In this document: positions 7,393-16,652 of the stretch, piece by piece
Layout: every line of letters begins with the position of its first letter
How positions within the stretch are numbered: position 1 is the stretch's first letter
Source of the DNA: Nitrobacter sp051535235
Lineage (GTDB): Bacteria; Pseudomonadota; Alphaproteobacteria; Rhizobiales; Xanthobacteraceae
Assembly (NCBI RefSeq): GCF_051535235.1
Contig: NZ_JBPPLZ010000004.1
Coordinates: 62,001-126,000, forward strand
DNA: 64,000 nucleotides
Reading direction: 5' to 3'
Position numbers and translations under genes: made by a program
Notes under the pieces: model-generated
The model's input: only the letters and a program-made list of their open reading frames with translations
Databases searched by the model: none
Told to the model about the DNA's origin: nothing

Positions 7393-9882
7393 TCAGGGAA
7401 TATTCCAGATATCTTCGGCATATTCCCGGATGGTGCGGTCGGACGAGAACCATGCCATGCGTGCGACATTAAGAATGCTTGAGCGTGTCCACTCCGGACC
7501 ATGCCATTTCGTGTCGACGGCGCGTTGCGTCCGGTAGTAATTCTCGAAATCCGCCGACACCATGTAGTGATCGAGAAACCGCAGCGCGTGTGCGATGGGC
7601 GCAAAACGCGAAACGTCGTCCGGCGAAAACACGCCGCGTTCGATGGCGTCGATCACGCCGGCCAGCCTCGACGACGACGAGATGACGTCGGTGGCGTCCA
7701 GTCCGGTGGCGCGGCGCCGGACAACCTCGTCCGCTGTCATGCCGAAAATGAAAATATTGTCCTCGCCGACGTGCTCGAGAATTTCGATATTGGCGCCGTC
7801 GAGCGTTCCGATCGTGATAGCGCCATTCAGTGCGAGCTTCATATTGCCGGTTCCGGAAGCTTCCATACCGGCGGTGGAAATCTGTTCGGACAGATCGCTC
7901 GCCGGGACGATGACCTCGGCGGCGCTGACGTTATAGTTCGGCAGGAAGACGACCTTGAGGAGGCCTTTAATCGCGGGATCGTTGTTGATCACCTCGCCGA
8001 TGTCGTTGATGAACTTGATGATCAGCTTGGCCTGCCGATAGCTCGCAGCCGCCTTTCCGGCAAAAATCTTGACGCGCGGCGTCCAGTTTCCGTCCGGGTC
8101 GGCTAGGATGGCCTGATAGAGCGCCACCGCCTCGATCGCGTTGAGAAGTTGACGCTTGTATTCGTGAATACGCTTGATCTGGACGTCGAACAGTGCCGAC
8201 GGATCGACGGCGATACCAAGCCGGCTGGCAATGATCTGGGCGAGCGCAATCTTGTTGGCCCGCTTGACGGCCTGGAAGCGTTGCTGGAACGCGCGGTCAT
8301 CCGATAATCGCTCCAGCATTCGCAACCGCTCGGGTTCATCAAGAACCGCGACGCCGCATGCATCCTGCAGCAGTGATGTGAGTTTCGGATTGCATTGATG
8401 CAGCCAGCGGCGGAAGGTGATGCCGTTGGTCTTGTTGGTGATGCGGCCGGGATAAAGGCTGTTCAGGTCGGCGAACACGGTTTCGCGCATGAGCTCGCTG
8501 TGCATGGCTGAGACGCCATTGATGCGATGGGAGCCGACGAAGGCGAGATGGCCCATGCGAACGCGGCGGCCGCCGGTTTCGTCGATCAGCGATACCGATG
8601 CGCTAAATCGACTATCGGCTCCCGAATGCTTTTCCGCCGCCGCAAGATGGTCCGCGTTGATCCGGTACACGATGTCGAGATGGCGCGGCAGCATCCGCTC
8701 AAACAGTTCGGCCGGCCAGGTCTCGAGCGCTTCCGGCAACAGAGTGTGGTTGGTGTAGGAGATTGTCCTGGTGGTGATGTCCCAGGCATCGTCCCAATCG
8801 ATCTGATATTTATCTATCAGCAGTCGCATCAGTTCGGGAACAGCGAGGCTCGGATGGGTATCGTTGAGCTGAATCGCGGCATGAGATGGCAGCGATCGGA
8901 TATCGCCCTCGGTATGCAGATGGCGGTCGAGAATATCCTGCAGCGAGGCGGAAACGAAAAAGTATTCCTGACGCAGGCGCAATTCGCGGCCGGCCGGCGT
9001 TTCGTCGCTCGGGTAAAGAAATTTCGAGATCGCTTCTGCGCGCGCCATCTCCGACATCGCGCCAAGATGATCGCCGCTGTTGAAGGTGTCGAGGCGCATC
9101 GAATCGACCGCGCGTGCGGACCACAGCCTTAGCGCATTGACGTGACGGCCGCGCCAGCCGACGATCGGCGTGTCGTAGGCGACCGCCTGAATGGTCTCAT
9201 CCGGTATCCAGAGCGTACGGGCCGGCATGCCGGGCTGCTCGATGCGCTCCAGGCGTCCGCCATACTGGATGTCGAAGATCACGTCGCTGCGTTCGAATTC
9301 CCAGGGGTTTCCGGAGAGAAGCCACTGCTCGGGAAACTCCTCCTGCCATCCGTTTGAAACGATCTGACGAAACAGTCCGTGCTCATAACGAATGCCGTAG
9401 CCTTGCGCCGGGATCGCAAGGGTTGCCATGCTTTCCATGAAGCACGCAGCCAGTCGGCCCAGGCCGCCATTGCCGAGCGCGGCGTCGGGTTCCACATCGC
9501 GCAGTGCGTCAAAATTGATGCCGAGGTCTTCGATCGCCGTGCGAAACGGCTGCATCAGCGACATGTTGGTCAGGGCATCGGTCAGCAGCCGTCCGATCAG
9601 GAATTCGAGCGACAGATAATAGACGCGCTTGTCACCGTTGTTCTGAGCGGATCGATCGGATTGAAGCCATTGATAGACGATGCGGTCGCGCAGCGTCAGC
9701 GCCGTCGCAACATACCAGTCGTGAATGTTGGCGTGTTTCACATCCTTTCCGGCGACCAGAATGATCTTTGACAGGATCGCGCTCTTGATCTCCGCGACGA
9801 TTCGATCGTCTCCGGAGCCGGTTGGCATCGACGTATCATCGTCGAAGCTGCGATCCTGCTTGGGGAAAAGTTTGAAGACCAT
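7393..9882 (-). CDS. glgP: Glycogen/maltodextrin phosphorylase
   Basis: 829-residue GT35 phosphorylase that releases glucose-1-phosphate from the non-reducing ends of alpha-1,4-glucan. The pyridoxal-phosphate site EASGTGNMK (K682) and the following NGAITIGTLDGAN are intact, and the N-terminal GNGGLGRLAACF motif is present. Length is normal for the family. ATG at 9882. It is the last gene of the seven-gene minus-strand glucan cluster, separated from treY by 88 bp, the largest gap in that cluster, so it may also have its own promoter. Its product links the stored glucan to central metabolism. Confidence 0.96.
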   Translation of the reverse strand: MVFKLFPKQDRSFDDDTSMPTGSGDDRIVAEIKSAILSKIILVAGKDVKHANIHDWYVATALTLRDRIVYQWLQSDRSAQNNGDKRVYYLSLEFLIGRLLTDALTNMSLMQPFRTAIEDLGINFDALRDVEPDAALGNGGLGRLAACFMESMATLAIPAQGYGIRYEHGLFRQIVSNGWQEEFPEQWLLSGNPWEFERSDVIFDIQYGGRLERIEQPGMPARTLWIPDETIQAVAYDTPIVGWRGRHVNALRLWSARAVDSMRLDTFNSGDHLGAMSEMARAEAISKFLYPSDETPAGRELRLRQEYFFVSASLQDILDRHLHTEGDIRSLPSHAAIQLNDTHPSLAVPELMRLLIDKYQIDWDDAWDITTRTISYTNHTLLPEALETWPAELFERMLPRHLDIVYRINADHLAAAEKHSGADSRFSASVSLIDETGGRRVRMGHLAFVGSHRINGVSAMHSELMRETVFADLNSLYPGRITNKTNGITFRRWLHQCNPKLTSLLQDACGVAVLDEPERLRMLERLSDDRAFQQRFQAVKRANKIALAQIIASRLGIAVDPSALFDVQIKRIHEYKRQLLNAIEAVALYQAILADPDGNWTPRVKIFAGKAAASYRQAKLIIKFINDIGEVINNDPAIKGLLKVVFLPNYNVSAAEVIVPASDLSEQISTAGMEASGTGNMKLALNGAITIGTLDGANIEILEHVGEDNIFIFGMTADEVVRRRATGLDATDVISSSSRLAGVIDAIERGVFSPDDVSRFAPIAHALRFLDHYMVSADFENYYRTQRAVDTKWHGPEWTRSSILNVARMAWFSSDRTIREYAEDIWNIP

Positions 9883-9970
9883 CCTGTAATCCAGATCTGT
9901 TTTGCGCCGATAGGTACGGGCAACCGCGAATTGCCGATTTCAGAAAGTTAATGCTCAATTCCGTGCGTGA

Positions 9971-12817
9971 TCAATTGGCAGTCTTGTGGTTCTTGAGCTC
10001 GACCGTATCGCGGTTATTTCGTTTTTGGAACTTTTGTTTCAACCGCGCAGCGCGACCAATCTCGGACCTCGTCGAAACCCGCGCTGCCAGAACGGCGACG
10101 GGAAGCCGGTCAAGCACTCGCTTGAGGTCGAGTTTCTGGTTTATCACCGCCAGATGGATCAGAGTCAGATTGCCGAGATCCACACAGGCGTCGAGGTTGT
10201 CAAACTTCGGCCACATCATGCCGGAGTCGGTGAAAGGTGCAAAATGCCGCAGGGCGACGACGACGATGGCCTCGCTGCGAAGAGTACGGGCAAATGCGAT
10301 GACGTGGCGACGATGCGCGCCTTCCACGGTCAGCGGCCTGAAATCCCCGTCGGCGAAGACTTTTGCATGGCGCGCGCGCAGGTCGAGCAGGTGATGTATC
10401 CATGCGAGCTTGACTCGGCCGTCGGTCCAGCTCCCGGTGAGAGCTGAGATATCAGCGGCTCCGGCGTCGAGAATGGCTTCGCGTGCCGTAAAGTCCACCG
10501 GCCGCCGGTTATCCGGATCCACCAGCGATAGATCCCACAGCTCGGTGCCCTGGTAAAAATCCGGAACACCGGGAATTGTCGCCTTCAGGGTGATCTGGCT
10601 CAGCGAATTCAGCGCGCCGATCAGCGATGTGCGGCGTCCGAAGGTTTTCAGGGATTGAATAAAGTCGGACGACTGGTGTTCGTCCAGAATGCCTGCCAGA
10701 AATTGCCTGACGCCGGCTTCGTAGGCCGCGTCAGGATTGAGCCAGCTCGTCTGCAATTTGGCCTCGCGGCAGGCCTTCTCGGCATAGCACTGCATTCGCG
10801 CAACAAATGTGTGATCGATATCATCGAAGGGCAGGGCCCCGATCAGCGCCTGATACAGCATGTATTCGTCCGCGACGGACGGGCTGCGGACGCCATTGTT
10901 CGTGGATACCAATCGCGCATTGAACGTCTTCCACCGTCCAACCATGCTCGCCCATTCGTCCGACAACTCGGTCAGCGCGAGAATCCGCGTGCGCGCATCC
11001 TCGCCGCGCTTGGTGTCATGAGTTGCCGTGGCGATCAGTCCGTGGGTCCGGCGCCCGGCGCGGTCGAGCATCTTTCGATGAAAGCCGGCAATGTCGAGAG
11101 CCGGCGCGGCCGGATCCCCGCCGACCTCGTTGAAGGCAAGAAGGCGGTGATAACGATAGAAGGCGGTGTCTTCGAGTGACTTGGCCATCGTCGGTCCGGT
11201 GAACTGCTGGACTTTAAGCGCAAACCGGCGAACCCGCTGACGGCTGTGCGGCGGCTTTCCGGGAGCGAGCAGATCAAGCGTCAACGCATCCTGCAGGAAA
11301 TCAAAAATCCCGTCGTCGGCAGCGAACCACTCCTGCCGCGCTTTGGCGATCGTCTCGGAGATAAGTTTCCGCTCGCTCTCGCTCGGTCCGGCCTGGGTGA
11401 TATAGGTGCGGTAAACCGGAAAATGCAGGACGAACAACTCGAAGGCCTGGCGAAGACTATCGGCGGAATAGTCGCGTGTGGAATAATGACCCGCGGCGAT
11501 GCGGGTCAGCAAACGTGTGAGCACGGTGAATTCGCTTGCGAGCAACGTCTCGATCACGCGTCGTTTCGAGGCCCGCAATACGGGATCGAAAGCGGGCGCG
11601 ATATCGCTGGCCTGACGCCAGACTTCGTCGAGGGTTTCCAGGCCATTCTCATCGGCGAGAACCTGGGAAATGAAGTTCAGGCACTCGTAACCCGTGGTAC
11701 CGTCGATGTCGGCGAATTGCGGCGGCGCTTCGTGATCTCCGAGAATCTTTTCGATCAACAGATAGAACGGGCGGCGATCTGCGCCTTGCGCTTCACGGAT
11801 CAGCCGCCCCAGACGCCTGCAATACTGCGCCGGATCGTACAACCCGTCGATATGATCGAGCCGCAAGCCCTGTATCTTTTTCTCGGCAATCAACCGGCGG
11901 ACGAGACCATGAATGCGGTCGAACGTGTCGCGATTCTCGACGCGAAGTCCGGCCAGCGAGTTTACGTCGAAGAATCGCCGATAGTTGATTTCGCTGGTTG
12001 CAAGCTTCCAGTGGGCGAGCCTGTAGTGCTGCCGTTCCAGCAGGTGGTGAAGGGCCTTGGTCTGCGCTGGGTTGTCGGGGCCAGCCCGGTAGGCCTTGAG
12101 GCCTTGATTGATGGCGGCCGTGCCTCCAGCAATAGCAGCGATGTCGCGCTCGAGCGCGGATGCCCGGCCGCGCCCGGGATTATCCCGGCCACCGTAGCGC
12201 TCGGCGATGGCAAGCAGATCGTCGCGGGCGGAGCCCGGCGGAAGCTCGCTGGTGATCGTCTTGAGGATGTCACTGTAACGTTCCGGCGCAATCGGCAGCC
12301 GATGTTCGAAATACCACGCCGAGAAACTTCCCTCTCTCGGATCATACTTCAACTCGATCTCGCCTTGCGTGAGCGAAACGCCGTACATTGCCCCCAATAT
12401 CGGAAGCAGCAGTCCCGGCTTGGTACGGAATGGAAGAACGTCCCAATCGATATCGAAGGATTCGGCGAACGCCGACTTTGGTCCCCATTCGAGTACGTCC
12501 AGCCACCAGGCGTTGTCGGCGTAATGCACGCCCATATGGTTTGGAACGAAATCGAGAATCACTCCCATCCCGTGAGACGTCAAAACATTGCTCAACCGGT
12601 TGAAGCCATCCTCGCCGCCGAGTTCGGGGTTGATGATATTGTGATCGACGATGTCGTAACCGTGGGTGCTGCCGCGCCGCGCCTTCATGAAGGGAGACGC
12701 ATAGAGGTGCGTGATGCCCAGCTTCTTGAGATACGGAACGATCGCCGCAGCGTCGTCGAAAGTAAATTGGGACGTAAACTGCAGGCGATAGGTTGCACGC
12801 GGAACGGCGCTGTCCAT
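9971..12817 (-). CDS. treY: Malto-oligosyltrehalose synthase
   Basis: 948-residue GH13 enzyme that converts the reducing-end alpha-1,4 bond of maltodextrins to the alpha,alpha-1,1 bond of a trehalosyl end. The start (PRATYRLQFTSQFTFDDA) is typical of TreY. The nucleophile lies in GLRLDHIDGLYDP (D321) and the general acid in LLIEKILG (E356). The ATG overlaps the treZ stop by one base (TGATG), so the two are probably translationally coupled. TreY and TreZ together make trehalose from glucan in the cytoplasm. Confidence 0.96.
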   Translation of the reverse strand: MDSAVPRATYRLQFTSQFTFDDAAAIVPYLKKLGITHLYASPFMKARRGSTHGYDIVDHNIINPELGGEDGFNRLSNVLTSHGMGVILDFVPNHMGVHYADNAWWLDVLEWGPKSAFAESFDIDWDVLPFRTKPGLLLPILGAMYGVSLTQGEIELKYDPREGSFSAWYFEHRLPIAPERYSDILKTITSELPPGSARDDLLAIAERYGGRDNPGRGRASALERDIAAIAGGTAAINQGLKAYRAGPDNPAQTKALHHLLERQHYRLAHWKLATSEINYRRFFDVNSLAGLRVENRDTFDRIHGLVRRLIAEKKIQGLRLDHIDGLYDPAQYCRRLGRLIREAQGADRRPFYLLIEKILGDHEAPPQFADIDGTTGYECLNFISQVLADENGLETLDEVWRQASDIAPAFDPVLRASKRRVIETLLASEFTVLTRLLTRIAAGHYSTRDYSADSLRQAFELFVLHFPVYRTYITQAGPSESERKLISETIAKARQEWFAADDGIFDFLQDALTLDLLAPGKPPHSRQRVRRFALKVQQFTGPTMAKSLEDTAFYRYHRLLAFNEVGGDPAAPALDIAGFHRKMLDRAGRRTHGLIATATHDTKRGEDARTRILALTELSDEWASMVGRWKTFNARLVSTNNGVRSPSVADEYMLYQALIGALPFDDIDHTFVARMQCYAEKACREAKLQTSWLNPDAAYEAGVRQFLAGILDEHQSSDFIQSLKTFGRRTSLIGALNSLSQITLKATIPGVPDFYQGTELWDLSLVDPDNRRPVDFTAREAILDAGAADISALTGSWTDGRVKLAWIHHLLDLRARHAKVFADGDFRPLTVEGAHRRHVIAFARTLRSEAIVVVALRHFAPFTDSGMMWPKFDNLDACVDLGNLTLIHLAVINQKLDLKRVLDRLPVAVLAARVSTRSEIGRAARLKQKFQKRNNRDTVELKNHKTAN

Positions 12818-14577
12818 CAGATCGCTCCGATCGACCAGAAAACGGACCAGGCCGGCAAGCGCGCGGGCGGCTCCTCACCCCAGATCATCCGGCCCCGCAT
12901 TGGCGAGGCATCGTTGGTGACGTTGTGATCGGAGATGTTGGCGCGAAGATGCAAGAGCGAGCCGTTGCCGAGGCGCCAGTATGCCAAGAGTAGGCGATCG
13001 GTGTGGCGGAGTTCGGCGGAGGCGAATGCTGCGTTGCCAAGATGCGGCATGAGTTCGTCATGGCGAATGCGCAACAATTTCCTGATGAATGCATATCGCG
13101 GCGGGTATTGACCGTCCTTCGGCCACGGCAGGACCGCTGACTCGAACGTTGACTGCGCAAGGGGATCAGGTACGTTGTCGCCGAACATTTCGTAGGCCTC
13201 GGCGAATTCCCTGCGTCGTCCCGCTCGCACCGCCTCGGCGAGGTCGCCTTTGAAGTCGCAAAAAAACGGAAAGGGCGTGGTCGCTCCCCATTCCTCGCCC
13301 ATGAACATCAACGGCGGCATCGGCGCGAGCAGGGTGATTGCGAGCGCGGCCTCGATAGCCCTTGCGTCGGCAGTCCATTCGAGGCGGTCGCCCAGCGCGC
13401 GGTTACCGATCTGGTCGTGGTTCTGAAGGAAGTTCACGAAGGCAGCGGGCGGGAGTGCGCCGATCTGCTCGCCGCGAGAGCGGCCGCCGCGATGGGCAGA
13501 AGGCTCTCCCTGATAGGCGAAGCCACTGCACAGGGTTCGCGCGAGCAGGCGACGGGGTTGCGTGGCGTAGTCGCCGTAATAGCCGAGCGTCTCCTGGGTG
13601 AGAATGACATGCCAGAGATGGTGGTAGTCGTCATTCCATTGCGCGCGATACTTCCCGTCCGGAATGGCGGACGATGGATCGAGCAGCACCGCGCGGTTAT
13701 CGTCGTTCTCCAGTACAAGGTGGATATGCCGTCCGCTCTGGTGCGCCAGAACGCCGGCGGCGCGGCTGATATCGTTCAGGATCGTCGGCTCACCCATTTC
13801 GGCGAGAGCATGCACGGCGTCGAGCCGCAGCCCGTCGAACCGGTAGTTGCCGAGCCAGTGCAGCGCGTTGTCGGCAGCGAAGGCGCGCACTTCGGCCACC
13901 CGGTAATCGATCGCAGATCCCCAAGGCGTTTCCGCGCAGAAGAACTGCGGCGCGTAAAGTCCGAGATAATTCCCCTCCGGTCCAAAGTGGTTATAGACGA
14001 CATCGAGAAAGACCATCAGTCCGCGGAGATGGGCCTGATCGATCAACTCCCTGAGATCGTCCGGCGTACCGTAGACATGATCGGGCGCATACCACAGCAC
14101 GCCGTCGTAGCCCCAATTCCGGGTGCCGGCGAAGTCGGCCAGCGGCATCAATTCGAGGGCCGTGATCCCGGTCGCAACGAGATGATCGAGCTTGCCGATC
14201 ATTGCGCGATAAGTGCCCTCCGGCGTGAAGGTGCCGACATGGCATTCGAGGATGACCACCTCGTGCCAGAGCCGGCCGCGCCAGTCGATCGCCTTCCAGT
14301 GGAAATGGCCATGGTCGACTAGCTCGCTTGGACCGGTTACGTCGTCGGGTTGATACGAGGACGCCGGATCCGGCACGTTGAGGCTGCGGTCAATTCGAAA
14401 ATGATAGCGCGTGCCGGGCCGGGCCGCGGGCACGTCGGCGATGAACCAGCCGCCGTTGTCTTTTGCCATCGTATGCGCAACGTCGGTTATGACTTCCACT
14501 TCGGCAGCCGCCGGCGCCCAGAGCCGGAACGTCGCGCCGTCCGGCCGGAGAATGGGGCCGAAGCGGCTGGCTGTCAT
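12817..14577 (-). CDS. treZ: Malto-oligosyltrehalose trehalohydrolase
   Basis: 586-residue GH13 enzyme that cleaves trehalose from the trehalosyl-maltodextrin made by TreY. An N-terminal beta-sandwich (about 1-95) precedes the catalytic barrel. The nucleophile is D253 in GLRLDAVHALAE, and the acid/base is E290 in HLVLEND. The AVHALAE and LENDDN contexts are TreZ-type rather than GlgB-type. ATG at 14577 overlaps the glgX stop by 4 nt (ATGA), and its own stop overlaps treY. Confidence 0.95.
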   Translation of the reverse strand: MTASRFGPILRPDGATFRLWAPAAAEVEVITDVAHTMAKDNGGWFIADVPAARPGTRYHFRIDRSLNVPDPASSYQPDDVTGPSELVDHGHFHWKAIDWRGRLWHEVVILECHVGTFTPEGTYRAMIGKLDHLVATGITALELMPLADFAGTRNWGYDGVLWYAPDHVYGTPDDLRELIDQAHLRGLMVFLDVVYNHFGPEGNYLGLYAPQFFCAETPWGSAIDYRVAEVRAFAADNALHWLGNYRFDGLRLDAVHALAEMGEPTILNDISRAAGVLAHQSGRHIHLVLENDDNRAVLLDPSSAIPDGKYRAQWNDDYHHLWHVILTQETLGYYGDYATQPRRLLARTLCSGFAYQGEPSAHRGGRSRGEQIGALPPAAFVNFLQNHDQIGNRALGDRLEWTADARAIEAALAITLLAPMPPLMFMGEEWGATTPFPFFCDFKGDLAEAVRAGRRREFAEAYEMFGDNVPDPLAQSTFESAVLPWPKDGQYPPRYAFIRKLLRIRHDELMPHLGNAAFASAELRHTDRLLLAYWRLGNGSLLHLRANISDHNVTNDASPMRGRMIWGEEPPARLPAWSVFWSIGAI

Positions 14578-16652
14578 GGCCGGCCTGCGAACGCGATGAC
14601 GCTGCGAGGCGGCGCCTGCATCGTCGCGTTGGGTTGGTGCGTGCTGCCTTCAGCCTCGTCGTTGGAGGTATGGAGCACCACCGACCATGTCTTGTACTCT
14701 TCCATGCCCGGAATTCTGAATTCGATCGGCTCCGGAGCGGCGTTGAGAACGACATAAAGAGCTTCACGGTCGCGCTCCATCGGTCCAAGCACGTAGGAAA
14801 GAAACCGACCCTCCGGAAAATTCCAGTCGGCGTCCGTCATCTCGTTGCCCTCAGGCGTCAACCACAGCACGCCGTAGGAGCCGTCAGCCGTCTTGCGGAC
14901 GACCCAATGCCGCGCCCTGACTTGCGCAAACCGCTTTCGGATCGCGGTCAGGCGTCCGACGAAATCGGTCATGTCGTCGCCCTCATGGCCAAGACCGCTC
15001 CAGTCGATCCATCCGATCTCGTTGTCCTGACAATAGGCGTTGTTATTGCCATTCTGGCTATTGCCGATCTCGTCGCCTGCGAGGAGAAGCGGGACGCCCT
15101 GGGCAAGCAGCAGGCATGCAAGCTGATTCTTGCGAAGCTGACGGCGAAGCGCAACGATCGCGGGATCGTCCGTCGGCCCCTCGTGGCCGCAATTGTTGCT
15201 GTGATTGTCGTTGGAGCCGTCCCGATTATCCTCACCGTTGGCGTCGTTATGTTTCTCGTTATAGGAAAACAGATCGGCGAGCGTGAATCCGTCATGGACG
15301 GTGACGTGATTGATGCCCGCGCGGGGCGAACGATCGTCATGATTGAAAAGGTCGGACGATCCGGTCATGCGGCCGCCGACATCGCCGATCAGATTTCCTT
15401 CGCCGGCCCAGTATCGCCGCAACGTGCTGCGATATCGGTCGTTCCACTCTGACCATTGCGAGGGAAAGCCTCCGACCTGGTAGCCGCCAGCGCCCACGTC
15501 CCAGGGCTCCGCGACAAGCTTGACGGCGGCAAGGGACGGATCTTGCCGGATCGCATTGAAGAAGGAACTGTTGCGGTCGAATCCATGGGGACCGCGCGCC
15601 AGCGTGCTGGCAAGATCGAAACGGAAGCCGTCGATGTGGCAGACCTCGACCCAATACCGCAGCGAGTCCATCACCATCTGCAGCACGCGCGGATGGGTCA
15701 GATTCAACGAATTGCCGGTACCTGTGAAGTCGTCGTAATAACGCGGATTATCCGGCATCAACCAATAGTAGGACGCGTTGTCGATGCCGCGGAACGACAA
15801 CGTCGGCCCGAGGTGATTGCCTTCAGCGGTGTGATTGTAGACGACGTCGAGCATGACCTCGAATCCGGCGTCGTGAAGGCGGGCAACCGACATGCGGAAT
15901 TCGTTGAGCGCATCGTTCTTTGCGAAACGCTGTTCTGGAGCGAGAAACGAGATGGAATTATATCCCCAATAATTGCTCAGCTTGTGCTCGACGAGATGCC
16001 GATCGTCGACGAAGCCGTGAATCGGCAGCAGTTCGATCGTGGTGACGCCGAGTCGCCGCAGATGGTCGATCATGGCGGGGGCTGCGAGCGCACGGTAGCT
16101 GCCGCGCAAATCGGGAGATATGTCCGGACGCGTCTTGGTCAGGCCCTTGACGTGAGCCTCATAGATAATCGTATCTTCCCAGGGAATGCTGGGCCGCGGT
16201 TCGCGCCGGCCCCAGTTGAACGTGTCATCGATGACGGTGGCTTTCGGCATGGCGCGCGCATTGTCGCGCCGGTCGAAGGACAGGTCTTCGCGCGGGCTGC
16301 CGGTGCGGTAGGCGAAATGCGCATCGCTCCAGACGAGCCGTCCGCTGACCTTCTTGGCGTAAGGATCGAGCAGCAGCTTATGGGGATTGAAGCGGTGTCC
16401 GTGCTGAGGATCGTAGGGTCCGTACACGCGATAGCCGTAGAGTTGGCCGGGCGAGACGTCGCTCAGGTAGCCATGCCAGACATCCTCATTGTGCTCGGGC
16501 AGGGCTATGCGCTCGATCTCCCGCCGCCCCTGGCTGTCAAACAGGCAAAGTTCGACTTTTTCCGCATGGGCTGAAAAAAGCGCAAAGTTCGTGCCGCGCC
16601 CATCCCAGTTCGAACCGAGGCGGACATGTGTGCCTTCCGAGATTTTCATCAT
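14574..16652 (-). CDS. glgX: Glycogen debranching enzyme
   Basis: About 692 residues; GH13 isoamylase-type debranching enzyme acting on alpha-1,6 branches of glycogen or limit dextrin. The order is an N-terminal CBM48 (ISEGTHVRLGSNWDGRGTNF at the start), the barrel with nucleophile D346 in GFRFDLAS, and acid E in AEPWDVG. Two adjacent ATGs (16652 and 16649) overlap the glgB stop by 4 or 1 nt; a GGA six bases upstream fits the first slightly better. The reading frame stays open far upstream inside glgB, but that extension is out-of-frame glgB sequence and is not expected to be translated. Confidence 0.95.
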   Translation of the reverse strand: MMKISEGTHVRLGSNWDGRGTNFALFSAHAEKVELCLFDSQGRREIERIALPEHNEDVWHGYLSDVSPGQLYGYRVYGPYDPQHGHRFNPHKLLLDPYAKKVSGRLVWSDAHFAYRTGSPREDLSFDRRDNARAMPKATVIDDTFNWGRREPRPSIPWEDTIIYEAHVKGLTKTRPDISPDLRGSYRALAAPAMIDHLRRLGVTTIELLPIHGFVDDRHLVEHKLSNYWGYNSISFLAPEQRFAKNDALNEFRMSVARLHDAGFEVMLDVVYNHTAEGNHLGPTLSFRGIDNASYYWLMPDNPRYYDDFTGTGNSLNLTHPRVLQMVMDSLRYWVEVCHIDGFRFDLASTLARGPHGFDRNSSFFNAIRQDPSLAAVKLVAEPWDVGAGGYQVGGFPSQWSEWNDRYRSTLRRYWAGEGNLIGDVGGRMTGSSDLFNHDDRSPRAGINHVTVHDGFTLADLFSYNEKHNDANGEDNRDGSNDNHSNNCGHEGPTDDPAIVALRRQLRKNQLACLLLAQGVPLLLAGDEIGNSQNGNNNAYCQDNEIGWIDWSGLGHEGDDMTDFVGRLTAIRKRFAQVRARHWVVRKTADGSYGVLWLTPEGNEMTDADWNFPEGRFLSYVLGPMERDREALYVVLNAAPEPIEFRIPGMEEYKTWSVVLHTSNDEAEGSTHQPNATMQAPPRSVIAFAGRP

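Noticed and set aside
11246..12928. Plus-strand open frame of 560 codons opposite treY
   Set aside because: TreY on the minus strand is an unmistakable enzyme with both catalytic residues; the plus frame has no family features.
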